Shown: positions 47,516 to 56,713 of the stretch, piece by piece
Layout: the number at the start of each line of letters is the position of its first letter
How positions within the stretch are numbered: position 1 is the stretch's first letter
Assembly (NCBI GenBank): GCA_036389295.1
Contig: DASVQB010000041.1
Span: 1-64,000 of the forward strand
Source of the DNA: AC-37 sp036389295
GTDB taxonomy: Bacteria > Actinomycetota > Thermoleophilia > Solirubrobacterales > Thermoleophilaceae
Reading direction: 5' to 3'
Length of the DNA: 64,000 bases
Notes under the pieces: model-generated
Told to the model about the DNA's origin: nothing
Databases searched by the model: none
What the model saw: the letters and a program-made list of their open reading frames with translations, nothing else
Position numbers and translations under genes: made by a program

Positions 47516-49045
47516 TCAACCGTCGTCGACTTCCCTCCGCGCCAGGCCGCGGACGGCCGGGCCCTGGATCACGCTCCCGTCCCAGTGGAAGCGGGAGCCG
47601 TGGCACGGGCAGTCCCAGCTCCGCTCGGCGGTGTTCCACTTCACGTTGCAGGCGAGGTGGGTGCAGACCGGCGAGAGGGCGTGCAGGGTGCCGTCCTCCT
47701 CGCGGTAGGCGGCGACCTTCGTGGGGCCGCGCCCGACCAGCCCGCCCTGCCCGGGCGCGAGGTCCGCGACCGAGCCGACGTCGCCGCCGCCGAGCCAGTC
47801 GCGCGCGAAGCGCCAGCCGACGTTCACGTTCTCGCGCACGAGCTCCTTCGCCTGCGCCATCGGCTTGACGCGGTTCGCGTCGAACAGCGACGCCCACGGG
47901 TTCGAGCGGCCCGAGATCAGGTCGGTGAGGATCTCCGCCGCCGCGGTCCCGTTCGTCAGCCCCCACTTCATGAAGCCGGTGGCGACCCAGATCCGCTTCG
48001 AGACCGGCGTCAGCTTCCCCACGTACGGCACGCCGTCGACCGGCATGTTGTCCTGGGTCGACCAGCGGTAGGCGATCTCCTCCACGTCGAAGCGCTCGCG
48101 CGCCCAGGCCTCGAGCCGGGCGACGCGGTCGGCGGTGTCCTCGCCGCTCTGCCCCGTCTTGTGGCTCTCGCCGCCGACGATCAGGATCTCGCCGCGGTCC
48201 GTCGGGTGCGAGCGGACCGTGTGCGACGGGCTCTCCGTGCTCAGGTACATGCCCTGCGGCGTCGGCCCGCGGGCGTAGACGCCGAGCCCGTAGGAGCGCT
48301 CCGGGTGCATGCGCGCGAAGAACACGCCCCGGTCGAGGAACGGGAAGTGGGTCGCGACCACCACGTGGTCGGCGATCGCGACCTCGCCGGTCTCGGTCTC
48401 CACCCTCGCCGGGGCGCCGTCGGAGACGCTCGTCGCGCGCGTGTTCTCGAAGACGTGGCTGCCGTCGCCCGCGATCGCCGCCGCGACCGGCAGCAGGAAC
48501 TTCCGCGGGTGGAACTCGACCTGGTCCTCGACGCGGACCGCGCCCGTGACCGGCCACGGCAGGTCGGTCTCGGTGGTGAAGCTCGCCTCGAGGCCCGCCC
48601 GGGCGGCGGCGGCCGCCTCGTCCTCGACCTGGGAGCGGCCCTGCTCGTCCTCGGCGTAGGTGAAGGCCGGCTTGCGCCTGAGGTCGCAGTCGATCCCGAG
48701 CCCGTCCGCGATCCCGGCGATCCGCTCGATGGCCGCCTCGTTCGCCTCGGCGTAGGTGCGCGCGCCGTCCTCGCCGAAGCTCGACTCGACCGCCGTGTAG
48801 CGCAGTCCGTGCAGCGAGCTGACCTTCGCCGTCGTGTAAGCGGTCACCCCGCCGGCGACGTTCGACGCCTCGACCACTGCCACCCGCGCGCCCTCGCGCT
48901 TGAGCAGGAACGCCGTCATCAGGCCGGCCATCCCGCCGCCGAGCACGGCCACGTCGACGTGGATCTCGCGGTCGAGCGCCGGGTACGCGGTCTCCGGCGC
49001 GGTGTCGACCCAGATGGAGGTGCTTCGGCCCTCGAGCTGCGGCAT
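47516..49045 (-). CDS. FAD-dependent oxidoreductase with C-terminal Rieske iron-sulfur domain
   Basis: A 509-residue fusion. Residues ~28-400 are a DAO-type FAD domain (DVAVLGGGMAGLMTAFLLKREGARVAVVEASNVAGGVTAYTTAKVS). The last ~100 residues carry a Rieske [2Fe-2S] motif: CTHLAC ... CPCHGSRF. Glycine-rich YVGKLTPVSKRIWVATGFMKWGLTNGTAAAEIL shows the FAD end motif. The protein oxidises a small molecule and passes electrons through the cluster; bacterial relatives include putative glycine-betaine/amine oxidase-like enzymes. ATG 49045 used; ATG 49057 is possible. A hairpin lies directly after its stop. Divergent from the SDR gene at 49080. Confidence 0.88.
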   Translation of the reverse strand: MPQLEGRSTSIWVDTAPETAYPALDREIHVDVAVLGGGMAGLMTAFLLKREGARVAVVEASNVAGGVTAYTTAKVSSLHGLRYTAVESSFGEDGARTYAEANEAAIERIAGIADGLGIDCDLRRKPAFTYAEDEQGRSQVEDEAAAAARAGLEASFTTETDLPWPVTGAVRVEDQVEFHPRKFLLPVAAAIAGDGSHVFENTRATSVSDGAPARVETETGEVAIADHVVVATHFPFLDRGVFFARMHPERSYGLGVYARGPTPQGMYLSTESPSHTVRSHPTDRGEILIVGGESHKTGQSGEDTADRVARLEAWARERFDVEEIAYRWSTQDNMPVDGVPYVGKLTPVSKRIWVATGFMKWGLTNGTAAAEILTDLISGRSNPWASLFDANRVKPMAQAKELVRENVNVGWRFARDWLGGGDVGSVADLAPGQGGLVGRGPTKVAAYREEDGTLHALSPVCTHLACNVKWNTAERSWDCPCHGSRFHWDGSVIQGPAVRGLARREVDDG

Positions 49046-49079
49046 GGGACGCCGCATCAAATCACGTAGGGTCCAACGG

Positions 49080-49922
49080 GTGCCGGCGACGATCCAGGGT
49101 CGAGTCGTGGCGATCACGGGCGGTGCGCGCGGGATCGGCAGGGCGATCGCCGCCCGGCTCGCGGGCGAGGGCGTGCGGGTCGCGATCGGCGACGTGGACC
49201 TCGCGGCGGCCGAGCTGACCGCCGGGCAGCTCCCCGGCGACGTTCTGGCGCTCGAGGTCGACGTGAGCGAGCGCGCCTCGTTCGAGGCGTTCGTGGACGA
49301 GGTCGAGGAGCGGCTCGGGCCGCTCGACGTGCTGGTGAACAACGCCGGGATCCTGCTGGTCGGCCCGTTCCTCGAGGAGGACGACCGCGCCACCGAGCGC
49401 GAGTTCGCGGTGAACGTCGGCGGCGTGATGAACGGGATGCGGACGGCGCTGCCGCGCCTGCGCGAGCGCGGCCGCGGCCAGGTCGTGAACATCGCCTCCA
49501 GCGCGAGCTGGCTGGCGCCGCCCGGCGAGGTGAGCTACTCGGCCACCAAGCACGCCGTCCACGCCCTCACCGACGGCGTGCGCAAGGAGCTGCGCGGCAG
49601 CGGCGTCGAGCTGACGGCCGTCTTCCCGGGGCTCGTGGACACCGAGCTCGCGGCCGGCACGATCCCGACCCGCGGCGCGAAGCTGATCGGCCCGGACGAG
49701 GTGGCGGAGGCGGTGGTGGACGCCATCCGCGACCCGCGGCCCGAGGTGTTCGTGCCGCGCCAGATCGGCTTCCTGCTGCGGTTCCACAAGGCGCTCCCGG
49801 AGGGCGCCCGGCGGCGGCTCGACGCGTGGTTCGCCATCGAGCGCCTGACCGCCGGCACCTCGGCGTCGAGCCGGGCGGCGTACATGGAGCGGATCGGGCT
49901 GGCGCGCCGCGAGGGCGGCTGA
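49080..49922 (+). CDS. Short-chain dehydrogenase/reductase
   Basis: A 280-residue classical SDR: VVAITGGARGIGRAIAARLAGEGVRVAIGDVD, NNAG in VLVNNAGILLVGPF, catalytic IASSASWLAPPGEVSYSATKHA (Ser, Tyr, Lys). A longer C-terminal tail (HKALPEGARRRLDAWFAIERL) is like lipid-associated SDRs of mycobacteria. GTG 49080 start, divergent from the Rieske oxidoreductase by about 35 bases. Followed at 20 bases by an epimerase-type SDR in the same direction, so probably one operon. Substrate unknown. Confidence 0.88.
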   Translation: MPATIQGRVVAITGGARGIGRAIAARLAGEGVRVAIGDVDLAAAELTAGQLPGDVLALEVDVSERASFEAFVDEVEERLGPLDVLVNNAGILLVGPFLEEDDRATEREFAVNVGGVMNGMRTALPRLRERGRGQVVNIASSASWLAPPGEVSYSATKHAVHALTDGVRKELRGSGVELTAVFPGLVDTELAAGTIPTRGAKLIGPDEVAEAVVDAIRDPRPEVFVPRQIGFLLRFHKALPEGARRRLDAWFAIERLTAGTSASSRAAYMERIGLARREGG

Positions 49923-49942
49923 GCCCCCGGCCCCGGCCCGAC

Positions 49943-50917
49943 GTGCCCGAACCTCCCGGCCGCGTCTTCGTCACCGGCGCGCTCGGCTTCATCGGCCGCG
50001 CCCTCGCGGACCGCTACGCGGCCGAGGGCTTCGAGGTCCGCGGCGTGGACCTCGCCCCCGACCCCGGCCGCGGCGTCGTGGCCGGCGACGTGACCCGGCC
50101 GGGCCCGTGGCAGGAGCACGCCGCCGGCTGCGAGCTCGTCTTCCACCTGGCGGCCCGGCTCGGGTTCGGCGGCACGCACGACGACTACTGGCCGATCAAC
50201 GTGGACGCGACCCGCCACGCGCTCGACGCGGCGGTCCGCGGCGGCGCCGTGCGGTTCGTGCTCGCCTCCTCGATCGTCGTGTTCGGCCTCGACTTCCCCG
50301 ACCGCGTCGGCGAGTCGCACCCGGTCCGGCCGACCGGCGCCCCGTACACCGACACCAAGATCGCGTCCGAGCAGCTCGTCCTCCAGGCGCACGCCGAGGG
50401 CCGGATGGAGTGCACGATCGTGCGACCCGGCGACGTCTACGGGCCGCGGTCGCGGCCGTGGGTGACGCTGCCGCTCGAGGCGATTCGCCGCAGGCAGTTC
50501 CTCCTGCCCGCGCGCGGGCGCGGCGTCTTCAGCCCGGTATACATCGACAACATGGTGGACGGGTTGGTGCTCGCCGGCGGGTCGCCGGCGGCCGGGGGGC
50601 AGGTGTTCACGATCACCGACGGGGTCGGGGTCGAGTGCCGCGAGTTCTTCGCCCACCACCACGAGTGGCTCGGGCTCCCGGGGCCGCGCTCGGCCCCGAC
50701 GGCGGTAGCGGTCGCGTTCGCCGCCGCCGGGGAGCGGGCCGTGCGGCTGCTCGGCCGCGAGACCGAGGCCAACCCGGGCGCGGTCCGCTACCTCGCCCGC
50801 CGGGCGACGTACTCGATCGAGAGGGCGCGCTCGGTCCTCGGCTACGAGCCGGCGGTGTCGCTGGACGAGGGCCTGCGCCGCTCGCGCGACTGGGCCGCCG
50901 CGGAGGGGCTCCTGTGA
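49943..50917 (+). CDS. Extended SDR (NAD-dependent epimerase/dehydratase, 3-beta-HSD-like)
   Basis: A 324-residue extended SDR: RVFVTGALGFIGRALADRYAAEGFEVRGVDLA, LVFHLAAR, Ser in VLASSIVVFG, YTDTKIASEQLVL (Tyr and Lys), VRPGDVYGPRSRPW, and YIDNMVDGLVLA. The ending is the 3-beta-hydroxysteroid dehydrogenase / NAD-epimerase pattern. It may act on a sterol-like or sugar substrate. The GTG start follows the preceding SDR by 20 bases; the stop overlaps the flavin reductase start. Operon of three redox genes. Confidence 0.87.
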   Translation: MPEPPGRVFVTGALGFIGRALADRYAAEGFEVRGVDLAPDPGRGVVAGDVTRPGPWQEHAAGCELVFHLAARLGFGGTHDDYWPINVDATRHALDAAVRGGAVRFVLASSIVVFGLDFPDRVGESHPVRPTGAPYTDTKIASEQLVLQAHAEGRMECTIVRPGDVYGPRSRPWVTLPLEAIRRRQFLLPARGRGVFSPVYIDNMVDGLVLAGGSPAAGGQVFTITDGVGVECREFFAHHHEWLGLPGPRSAPTAVAVAFAAAGERAVRLLGRETEANPGAVRYLARRATYSIERARSVLGYEPAVSLDEGLRRSRDWAAAEGLL

Positions 50918-51423
50918 GCGTCGAGCCCCCCGCCGCGTCGCCCGGCGGGGTCGAGGAGCTGTTCCGCGACGCCATGGCGGGGCTCTGCTCCGGGGTGGCG
51001 GTGGTCACCGCGCGGCGCCCGGACGGAAAGCCGTGCGGCCTCGTGGCCACGTCGGTCTCGTCGTTCAGCGCGACGCCGCCGTCGGTCCTCGCCTCGATCG
51101 GCCACGCCTCCCGCTGCCATCACGCGCTGATCGCGTGCGAGCACTTCGGCGTCCACCTTCTGCGCTCGGACCAGGCGCGGCTGGCGTCGACCTTCGCCGG
51201 CCTGGGCGACGACAAGTTCGCCGGCGTCGACTGGAGCTGGGACGCGGACGTGCCGGCGATCGCCGGCGTGCTGGCCTACCTGCGCTGCCGCCGCAGCGCC
51301 CTGTTCGAGCTCTACGACCACTCGATCCTGATCGGGGACGCGACCGGCGGCCGGCTCGCCGCGGGCGACCCCCTCGTCTACATGGGGCGGCGCATGGACT
51401 GGCGCCTCGAGCCGGCCGGCTGA
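50914..51423 (+). CDS. Flavin reductase family protein
   Basis: A 169-residue FMN-binding protein: FRDAMAGLCSGVAVVTARRPDGKPCGLVATSVSSFSATPPSVLASIGHASRCH is the start of the flavin_reduct (HpaC/PheA2) fold; DHSILIGDATGGRLAAGDPLVYMGRRMDW is its conserved end. It may supply reduced FMN to a monooxygenase. GTG overlaps the epimerase stop (GTGA). Gives a redox operon with the two SDR genes. Confidence 0.9.
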   Translation: MSVEPPAASPGGVEELFRDAMAGLCSGVAVVTARRPDGKPCGLVATSVSSFSATPPSVLASIGHASRCHHALIACEHFGVHLLRSDQARLASTFAGLGDDKFAGVDWSWDADVPAIAGVLAYLRCRRSALFELYDHSILIGDATGGRLAAGDPLVYMGRRMDWRLEPAG

Positions 51424-51468
51424 CCGCCCCGCGGAGCCGACCGGGCCGGCTCCTACGATGGGCGCGCC

Positions 51469-52632
51469 TTGGAGGCAGCAGGCGCGAGAGCGGGCCCCGA
51501 CACGCGCACGATCCTGCGCGTGGTCGCGATCGTGGTGGCCGCCGCGATCGGCGTCTACGTCGTCTACCTGCTGCGCCGCCCGCTGGGCTGGCTGTTCATC
51601 GCGGCCTTCATCGCACTCGCCGTCTCGCGCCCGGTCGCGGTGCTCAGCCAGCGGATGCGCCGCGGCGTGGCGATCCTGATCGTCTACCTCACGATGCTGC
51701 TGATACCCGCGGCGCTCCTGGCGCTGCTCGTGCCGCCGATCGTGACCCAGGTCAACCACCTGGTCGACCGGGCGCCGCAGTACGCGGACGACGTCACGGA
51801 GTTCGTCGACGACAACAGGACGCTGCGCGACCTCAACGAGAAGTACGACGTCACCACGAAGCTCGAGGAGGAGGCGGGCAAGCTGCCGAGCAAGGTCGGC
51901 GACGCGGCGGGGGTGCTCGCCGACATCGGGATCGGGCTCGTGAACTCGATCTTCGCCGGCGTCACGATCTTCATCCTCAGCGTGTTCATGGTCGGCGGCG
52001 GCCCGCGCTGGCGCAAGGCGTTCCTCGGCATGCACCCGCCCCCGCGCGCGGAGGCGTTCGACCGGCTGTTCGACCGGGTCACCGACGCCGTGGGCAACTA
52101 CGTCCTCGGCGCGCTGCTCCAGGCCACGATCGCCGGGACCACCGCCTGGATCGTGCTCGTGCTGCTCGGCGTGCCCTCGCCGGCGGCGCTCGCGGTCGTC
52201 GTGTTCGTGCTCGACCTCGTGCCGCTCGTCGGCGCCACGCTCGCGGCGGTCGTCGTGGGGATCGTCACCCTGTTCGCCGACTTCCCGCTCGACCCGGTCG
52301 TGTGGACGGCCTGGTCGGTGATCTACCAGCAGCTCGAGAACAACGTGATCCAGCCGCGGATCCAGTCGCGCGCGGTCCAGATCGAGCCGTTCGTGGTCCT
52401 CGTGTCCGTGCTGTTCGGGAGCGCGCTGTTCGGGCTCGCCGGGGCGCTCGTCGCGATACCGGTCACGGCCTCGCTCCAGATCGCGGTCCGCGAGTGGCTG
52501 CTGTTCCGCCACGGGACCGACACGGCCACCCTCGCCGAGCCGAGGGCGGCCGAGCCCGACGAGCCGCCGGTGGACCGGCCGCCGGACGGCCCAGCGGGCG
52601 TGGGGGACGGCCCCGCGCCCGAGCCCGCCTGA
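51469..52632 (+). CDS. AI-2E family transporter (PerM/YdiK-like)
   Basis: A 387-residue membrane protein with about eight spans, beginning TILRVVAIVVAAAIGVYVVYLLRRPLGWLFIAAFIALAVS. The central periplasmic loop (VDRAPQYADDVTEFVDDNRTLRDLNEKYDVTTKLEEE) and later NYVLGALLQATIAGTTAWIVLVLLGVPSPAALAVVVFVLDLVPLVG, then ENNVIQPRIQSRAVQIEP, mark the family. Function varies; transport of small molecules is likely. TTG start; Asp/Pro-rich tail is disordered. Confidence 0.88.
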   Translation: MEAAGARAGPDTRTILRVVAIVVAAAIGVYVVYLLRRPLGWLFIAAFIALAVSRPVAVLSQRMRRGVAILIVYLTMLLIPAALLALLVPPIVTQVNHLVDRAPQYADDVTEFVDDNRTLRDLNEKYDVTTKLEEEAGKLPSKVGDAAGVLADIGIGLVNSIFAGVTIFILSVFMVGGGPRWRKAFLGMHPPPRAEAFDRLFDRVTDAVGNYVLGALLQATIAGTTAWIVLVLLGVPSPAALAVVVFVLDLVPLVGATLAAVVVGIVTLFADFPLDPVVWTAWSVIYQQLENNVIQPRIQSRAVQIEPFVVLVSVLFGSALFGLAGALVAIPVTASLQIAVREWLLFRHGTDTATLAEPRAAEPDEPPVDRPPDGPAGVGDGPAPEPA

Positions 52633-52875
52633 CGCTCGCGCCGCCGGCCTGGCGGCGCCGCGATCGAACGATGGTCGAGCGGACCCCCGGTCGGGCGGTC
52701 AAGGACTGGCGAACCGGCGCCGACTGAGGTATGAATGGACAGGACGGGGCGAAGTTCGCCCGTTGCAGGACTCGCAAAAATAGGACTCGCCGCCGCACGC
52801 TCCGGCCACTGGCCTGGCCGGACAGGGTTGCGCGTCCATCCGAGGAGACCGTTGCAGGGCTCACAGACCCGGACC
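52633..52875 (+). other. Intergenic region before the SigB/F-type sigma factor
   Basis: About 240 bases with a local AT-richer segment (gcaaaaataggactc near 52784). An in-frame extension of the sigma factor to 52735 is open but not conserved-looking. No hairpin or promoter stood out clearly enough to place. Confidence 0.4.
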
Positions 52876-53652
52876 ATGACGCCAGCGTTCCTACAGACGG
52901 CGCCGGATCGCACCCGCGCCGACAACGAGCTGCTGGCTCGTTACCACAAGCACGGCGACCAGCACGCCCGCGAGGAGCTGGTCGAGCGCTTCCTGCCCCT
53001 GGCGCGCCAGCTCGCCCGCCGCTACGCGCGGCCGAACGAGCCGATCGACGACCTCTTCCAGGTGGCGAGCATGGGCCTGCTCAAGGCGATCGAGCGCTTC
53101 GAGCCCGCCCGCGGCAACGCCTTCTCGACCTTCGCCGTGCCCACGATCGTCGGCGAGCTCAAGCGCTACTTCCGCGACACCGGCTGGGCCGTCCACGTGC
53201 CGCGCCCGATCCAGGAGCGCATCGGCCACGTGAACAAGGCGGTCGCCCAGCTCGGGCGCAGGCTCGGCCACTCGCCGTCGCCGGGCGAGGTCGCGGCCTC
53301 GATCGGCCTCTCGGTCGAGGAGGTGCTCGAGGCGATGGAGGCGGCGGGGGCGTTCGACGCGCTCTCGCTCGACTCGCCGCGCAACACGAGCGACGAGGAC
53401 AGCGGGGGCGGCGGCTACGCCGAGACCGTCGGCGAGGACGACCGCTCCTACGAGATGGTCGAGTACAGCGCCGTCATCGAGCCCACCATGGCCGCCCTCC
53501 CCACCCGCGACCGGCTGATCCTGCTCCTGCGCTTCGAGCGCGACCTCACGCAGTCCGAGATCGCCACCCGGCTCGGCATCTCCCAGATGCACGTCTCGCG
53601 CATCATCCGCCGCTCGCTCGACCGGCTCCGCACGGTCGCCGAGGCGGCCTAG
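52876..53652 (+). CDS. SigB/SigF-type alternative sigma factor
   Basis: A 258-residue sigma-70 group 3 factor. Region 2: DDLFQVASMGLLKAIERFEPARGNAFSTFAVPTIVGELKRYFRDTGWAVHVPRPIQE; region 3: AVAQLGRRLGHSPSPGEVAASIGLSVEEVLEAM; region 4 HTH: DLTQSEIATRLGISQMHVSRIIRRSLDRLR. This is the SigB/SigF/SigG pattern of general-stress or developmental sigma factors, usually held by an anti-sigma factor (RsbW-type), which is not seen here. I start at ATG 52876; the ORF is open upstream to 52735. Confidence 0.92.
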   Translation: MTPAFLQTAPDRTRADNELLARYHKHGDQHAREELVERFLPLARQLARRYARPNEPIDDLFQVASMGLLKAIERFEPARGNAFSTFAVPTIVGELKRYFRDTGWAVHVPRPIQERIGHVNKAVAQLGRRLGHSPSPGEVAASIGLSVEEVLEAMEAAGAFDALSLDSPRNTSDEDSGGGGYAETVGEDDRSYEMVEYSAVIEPTMAALPTRDRLILLLRFERDLTQSEIATRLGISQMHVSRIIRRSLDRLRTVAEAA

Positions 53653-53669
53653 CTCCGGAGCGGGCCCCG

Positions 53670-54428
53670 CTGCTCCTCCGCCGCGAGCCGGACGGCGCCG
53701 TCGTCGCGATCGGCCAGCCGTCGCACGCGTGGGTGTCGGGACAGCTCGCGCGGGCCTGGGGCGGCGGCCGGTTCGGAGCCGTCGAGCCGTGGGAGGAGGT
53801 CTGCCTGGCGGCCGAGCAGCACGACGTCGGGATGGCCGAGTGGGACGTGCGGCCGAGCCTCGACGCCGCGACCGGCCTCCCCCACTCGTTCATGGAGATG
53901 CCGCTGGACGTCCACATGGGACTCTGGGCGCAGGCGGCCGGGAAGCTCGTGGCGCAGTCGCGCTACGCGGCGCTGCTCGTGTCGATGCACGGCGCCGCGC
54001 TCTACGAGATGCGCGACCTCGACCGGATGCCCGACGACGACGCGGCGGCCGTGCGGGCGTTCCTCGCCGACCGCCGCGACGAGCAGGAGCGGCTCCTCGC
54101 CGCGCTCGGCGGCGAGCCGCGCGACCGAGTCCGCCGCAACCAGCGGCTCGTCTGGACGTGGGACTACCTCTCGCTGGCGCTCTGCCTCGACTGGGCGCCC
54201 GCGACCGCCCGCCGCGTGCCCGCCGCCGAGGGCGAGGTCGACGTCGAGCTCGCGCCCGCCGGCGCGGGCCGCGTGGCGCTCGACCCGTGGCCGTTCCGGG
54301 AGGCGCGGGTGGCGGTGCGGTGCGAGGGCCGGCGCCTGACGGGCACGTTCGCGGACGAGGGGTCGATGCGGGAGGCGCTGGCCGCCGCGCCGTGGGTCGC
54401 CGTCGAGCGCGAGCTGGTGCCGGCGTAG
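53670..54428 (+). CDS. DUF3891-family protein, probable CTG start
   Basis: About 252 residues. LLLRREPDGAVVAIGQPSHAWVSGQLARAWG, then EEVCLAAEQHDVGMAEWDVRP, FMEMPLDVHMGLWAQAAGKLVAQSRYAALLVSMHGAALY and WTWDYLSLALCLDWA match DUF3891, whose conserved H/D pairs suggest a metal site. No ATG, GTG or TTG begins the frame before the conserved start; CTG 53670 with GGAG eight bases ahead is the likely start. It begins 18 bases after the sigma factor stop. Role unknown. Confidence 0.78.
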   Translation: MLLRREPDGAVVAIGQPSHAWVSGQLARAWGGGRFGAVEPWEEVCLAAEQHDVGMAEWDVRPSLDAATGLPHSFMEMPLDVHMGLWAQAAGKLVAQSRYAALLVSMHGAALYEMRDLDRMPDDDAAAVRAFLADRRDEQERLLAALGGEPRDRVRRNQRLVWTWDYLSLALCLDWAPATARRVPAAEGEVDVELAPAGAGRVALDPWPFREARVAVRCEGRRLTGTFADEGSMREALAAAPWVAVERELVPA

Positions 54429-54501
54429 CCAGCGCGCCGCGCGTCCGCGCGCCCGCCCGACGTGCGCGGCGGGCCGCGGGGCACGTCTAAGCTGCGCACC
54501 G

Positions 54502-56712
54502 ATGCCTCGCCGCGCCGCATCACTGGCCGTCGCGGCCGCGCTCGCCGCGGCCCTCGCGCCGCCGGCCGGCGCGGCCGACGACCTCCGCGCGGGCGCGGGC
54601 CGCGCCGACGTCACGCCGCCGACCGGCTACTTCATGTTCGGCTGGGTCCGCTCGGACGGCCGCCTGACCGGCCAGCACACCCGCCTCTACGCCCGCGTGC
54701 TCGTGCTCGAGCGCGGGGGCAGCAAGTTCGCGCTGGTGGCCGAGGACCTGGGCGGGATCCCCGGCGGGATGGTCGTCGACGCGGCCAGGCTCGTCGCCGA
54801 CCGCGGCTTCAGCGAGCGCAACGTGCTCGTGTCGGCGTCGCACACCCACGCCGGGCCGGCCGGCTTCTTCAACTTCGGCGCCTACAACACGGTGTTCAAC
54901 AGCGCGCAGACCCCGACGGAGCTCAACACCGCCGCCGACCCGCAGCTCTACGCGTTCATGGTCAGGCGGCTGGCCGAGGCGATCCGGCGCGCCGACGACG
55001 ACCTGGCGCCCGCGGCCGCGGGGTGGTCGTCCGGCCGGCTGCTCGGGATGACCCGCAACCGGAGCATCGAGGCCCACCTCGCGAACCACGGGATCATCGA
55101 GGAGTTCGGCGAGGGCCACGTCGAGGAGGACCCGGGCGGCTACGAGCACACGATCGACCCGGAGGTCCACGTGCTGCGGGTGGACAAGCTGCGCGGCCGC
55201 CGGCACGTGCCGATCGGGATCTGGTCGACGTTCGCGAACCACGGGACCGACAACCCGTTCACGTTCCACTACTACAACCGCGACCACCACGGGGCGGCGA
55301 CGCAGGTGGCCGAGGACGGCATGCGCAGGGAGGGACGGGTCGCGCGGCGGCAGGAGGTCGTCAACGTCTACGGCAACACCGACGAGGGCGACCAGTCGTC
55401 CGCGCTCCAGCGCCGCGGGCCCGCCCAGGCCGAGTTCGTGGGCCGGATCGAGGCGCGCTCGATGCTCAAGCTGTGGCGCTCGGCCGGCCGGCGGCTGTCG
55501 CGCCGCCCGGCGCTCGAGTCGCGCTGGACGCGGGTCTGCTTCTGCGGCCAGGACACGAGCGAGGGGCCGGTCGACGACTCGGCGGTGATCGGGCTGCCGC
55601 TGCTGACCGGCTCCGAGGAGGGGCGCGGCCCGCTGTTCGACGTCACCGGCGTGCCGTTCGAGGGCAGGACCACCCCGGTCGCGGCCGGCGCGCAGGGCCA
55701 CAAGGTCCAGGTGCTCGCGGACAGCGACGTCCCGAACGCGGTGCCGCTCACGGCCCTCCGGGTCGGGGACGGGATGGTCGTGTCGGTCCCCGGCGAGATG
55801 ACGGCGGAGATGGGCCGGCGGGTCCGCGGCGCGGTGTCCGAGGCGGTGGCCGGCAGCGGCGTGCGGCGGGTCACGATCTCCGGCCTCGCGAACGAGTACC
55901 TCCAGTACTTCACGACGCCGGAGGAGTACGACCGCCAGCACTACGAGGGCGGGTCGATGCTGTTCGGCCGGACCGCCTCGCTGGTGCTCCGGGACGGGCT
56001 GGTCGGGCTCGCGCAGTCGCTCGTGCAGGGCCGTGCCGCGGCCGAGCCGTACCCGTTCGACCCGACCAACGGGCTCACCGCCGACTCGCCGCCGTTCGGC
56101 GCGGGCGCCGACGCGGCGCAGGCCGTCGAGCAGCCGAAGCCGGTCCAGCGCCTCCAGCGCGCCGCGTTCGCCTGGCACGGCGGGCCGCGCGGCGAGGACC
56201 GCCCGCTCGACCGCGCCTTCGTGTCGGTCGAGCGGCGCGTCCGCGGGCGCTGGCGGGCGGCCGACTCCGACCTCGGCCTGCGGATCCTGTGGGAGGTCGA
56301 CGACGACGGCAACTACCGCGCCCAGTGGGAGGTCCCCCTGTCGGCGCCGCTCGGCAGCTACCGGTTCGCCGTGACGGCCAACCGCTACCGGGTCCAGTCC
56401 CAGCCGTTCACGGTCGGCCGCTCGACCGCGCTGTCGCTCACCACCGTCCGGACCTCGGACGGCCGGCTCGGCGTCCGGATGGCCTACCCGGCCGCCGTGC
56501 CCGACCAGGACGTCACCTACCGGCCGCGCTTCGCCCGCGGCGGCCGCGTGGCCTTCCTGATCGCCGGGCGCAAGGTGGTCGTCCGCACCCGCCGCGGCTC
56601 GACGTTCGCCCCGCGCGCCGGCGGCTCCCAGATCACCGTCCCGCGCAGCGCGGCCACCGACCGCTGGGGCAACCGCAACGGCCGCGCGCTGGTCGTGGGC
56701 GGCGGGACCTAG
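54502..56712 (+). CDS. Secreted neutral ceramidase
   Basis: A 736-residue enzyme with a Sec signal peptide (RRAASLAVAAALAAALAPPAGA). Neutral/alkaline ceramidase motifs: AGAGRADVTPPTGYFMFGW, zinc-binding SASHTHAGPAGFF, STFANHGTDN, and the nucleophile region YGNTDEGDQSSAL. It hydrolyses N-acyl sphingosines and related lipids outside the cell. The C-terminal ~180 residues form beta-type domains (AFVSVERRVRGRWRAADSDLGLRILWEVDDDG) unlike the catalytic part. Acts on host or environmental lipids; the ceramide substrate is inferred. Confidence 0.9.
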   Translation: MPRRAASLAVAAALAAALAPPAGAADDLRAGAGRADVTPPTGYFMFGWVRSDGRLTGQHTRLYARVLVLERGGSKFALVAEDLGGIPGGMVVDAARLVADRGFSERNVLVSASHTHAGPAGFFNFGAYNTVFNSAQTPTELNTAADPQLYAFMVRRLAEAIRRADDDLAPAAAGWSSGRLLGMTRNRSIEAHLANHGIIEEFGEGHVEEDPGGYEHTIDPEVHVLRVDKLRGRRHVPIGIWSTFANHGTDNPFTFHYYNRDHHGAATQVAEDGMRREGRVARRQEVVNVYGNTDEGDQSSALQRRGPAQAEFVGRIEARSMLKLWRSAGRRLSRRPALESRWTRVCFCGQDTSEGPVDDSAVIGLPLLTGSEEGRGPLFDVTGVPFEGRTTPVAAGAQGHKVQVLADSDVPNAVPLTALRVGDGMVVSVPGEMTAEMGRRVRGAVSEAVAGSGVRRVTISGLANEYLQYFTTPEEYDRQHYEGGSMLFGRTASLVLRDGLVGLAQSLVQGRAAAEPYPFDPTNGLTADSPPFGAGADAAQAVEQPKPVQRLQRAAFAWHGGPRGEDRPLDRAFVSVERRVRGRWRAADSDLGLRILWEVDDDGNYRAQWEVPLSAPLGSYRFAVTANRYRVQSQPFTVGRSTALSLTTVRTSDGRLGVRMAYPAAVPDQDVTYRPRFARGGRVAFLIAGRKVVVRTRRGSTFAPRAGGSQITVPRSAATDRWGNRNGRALVVGGGT

Positions 56713-56713
56713 C

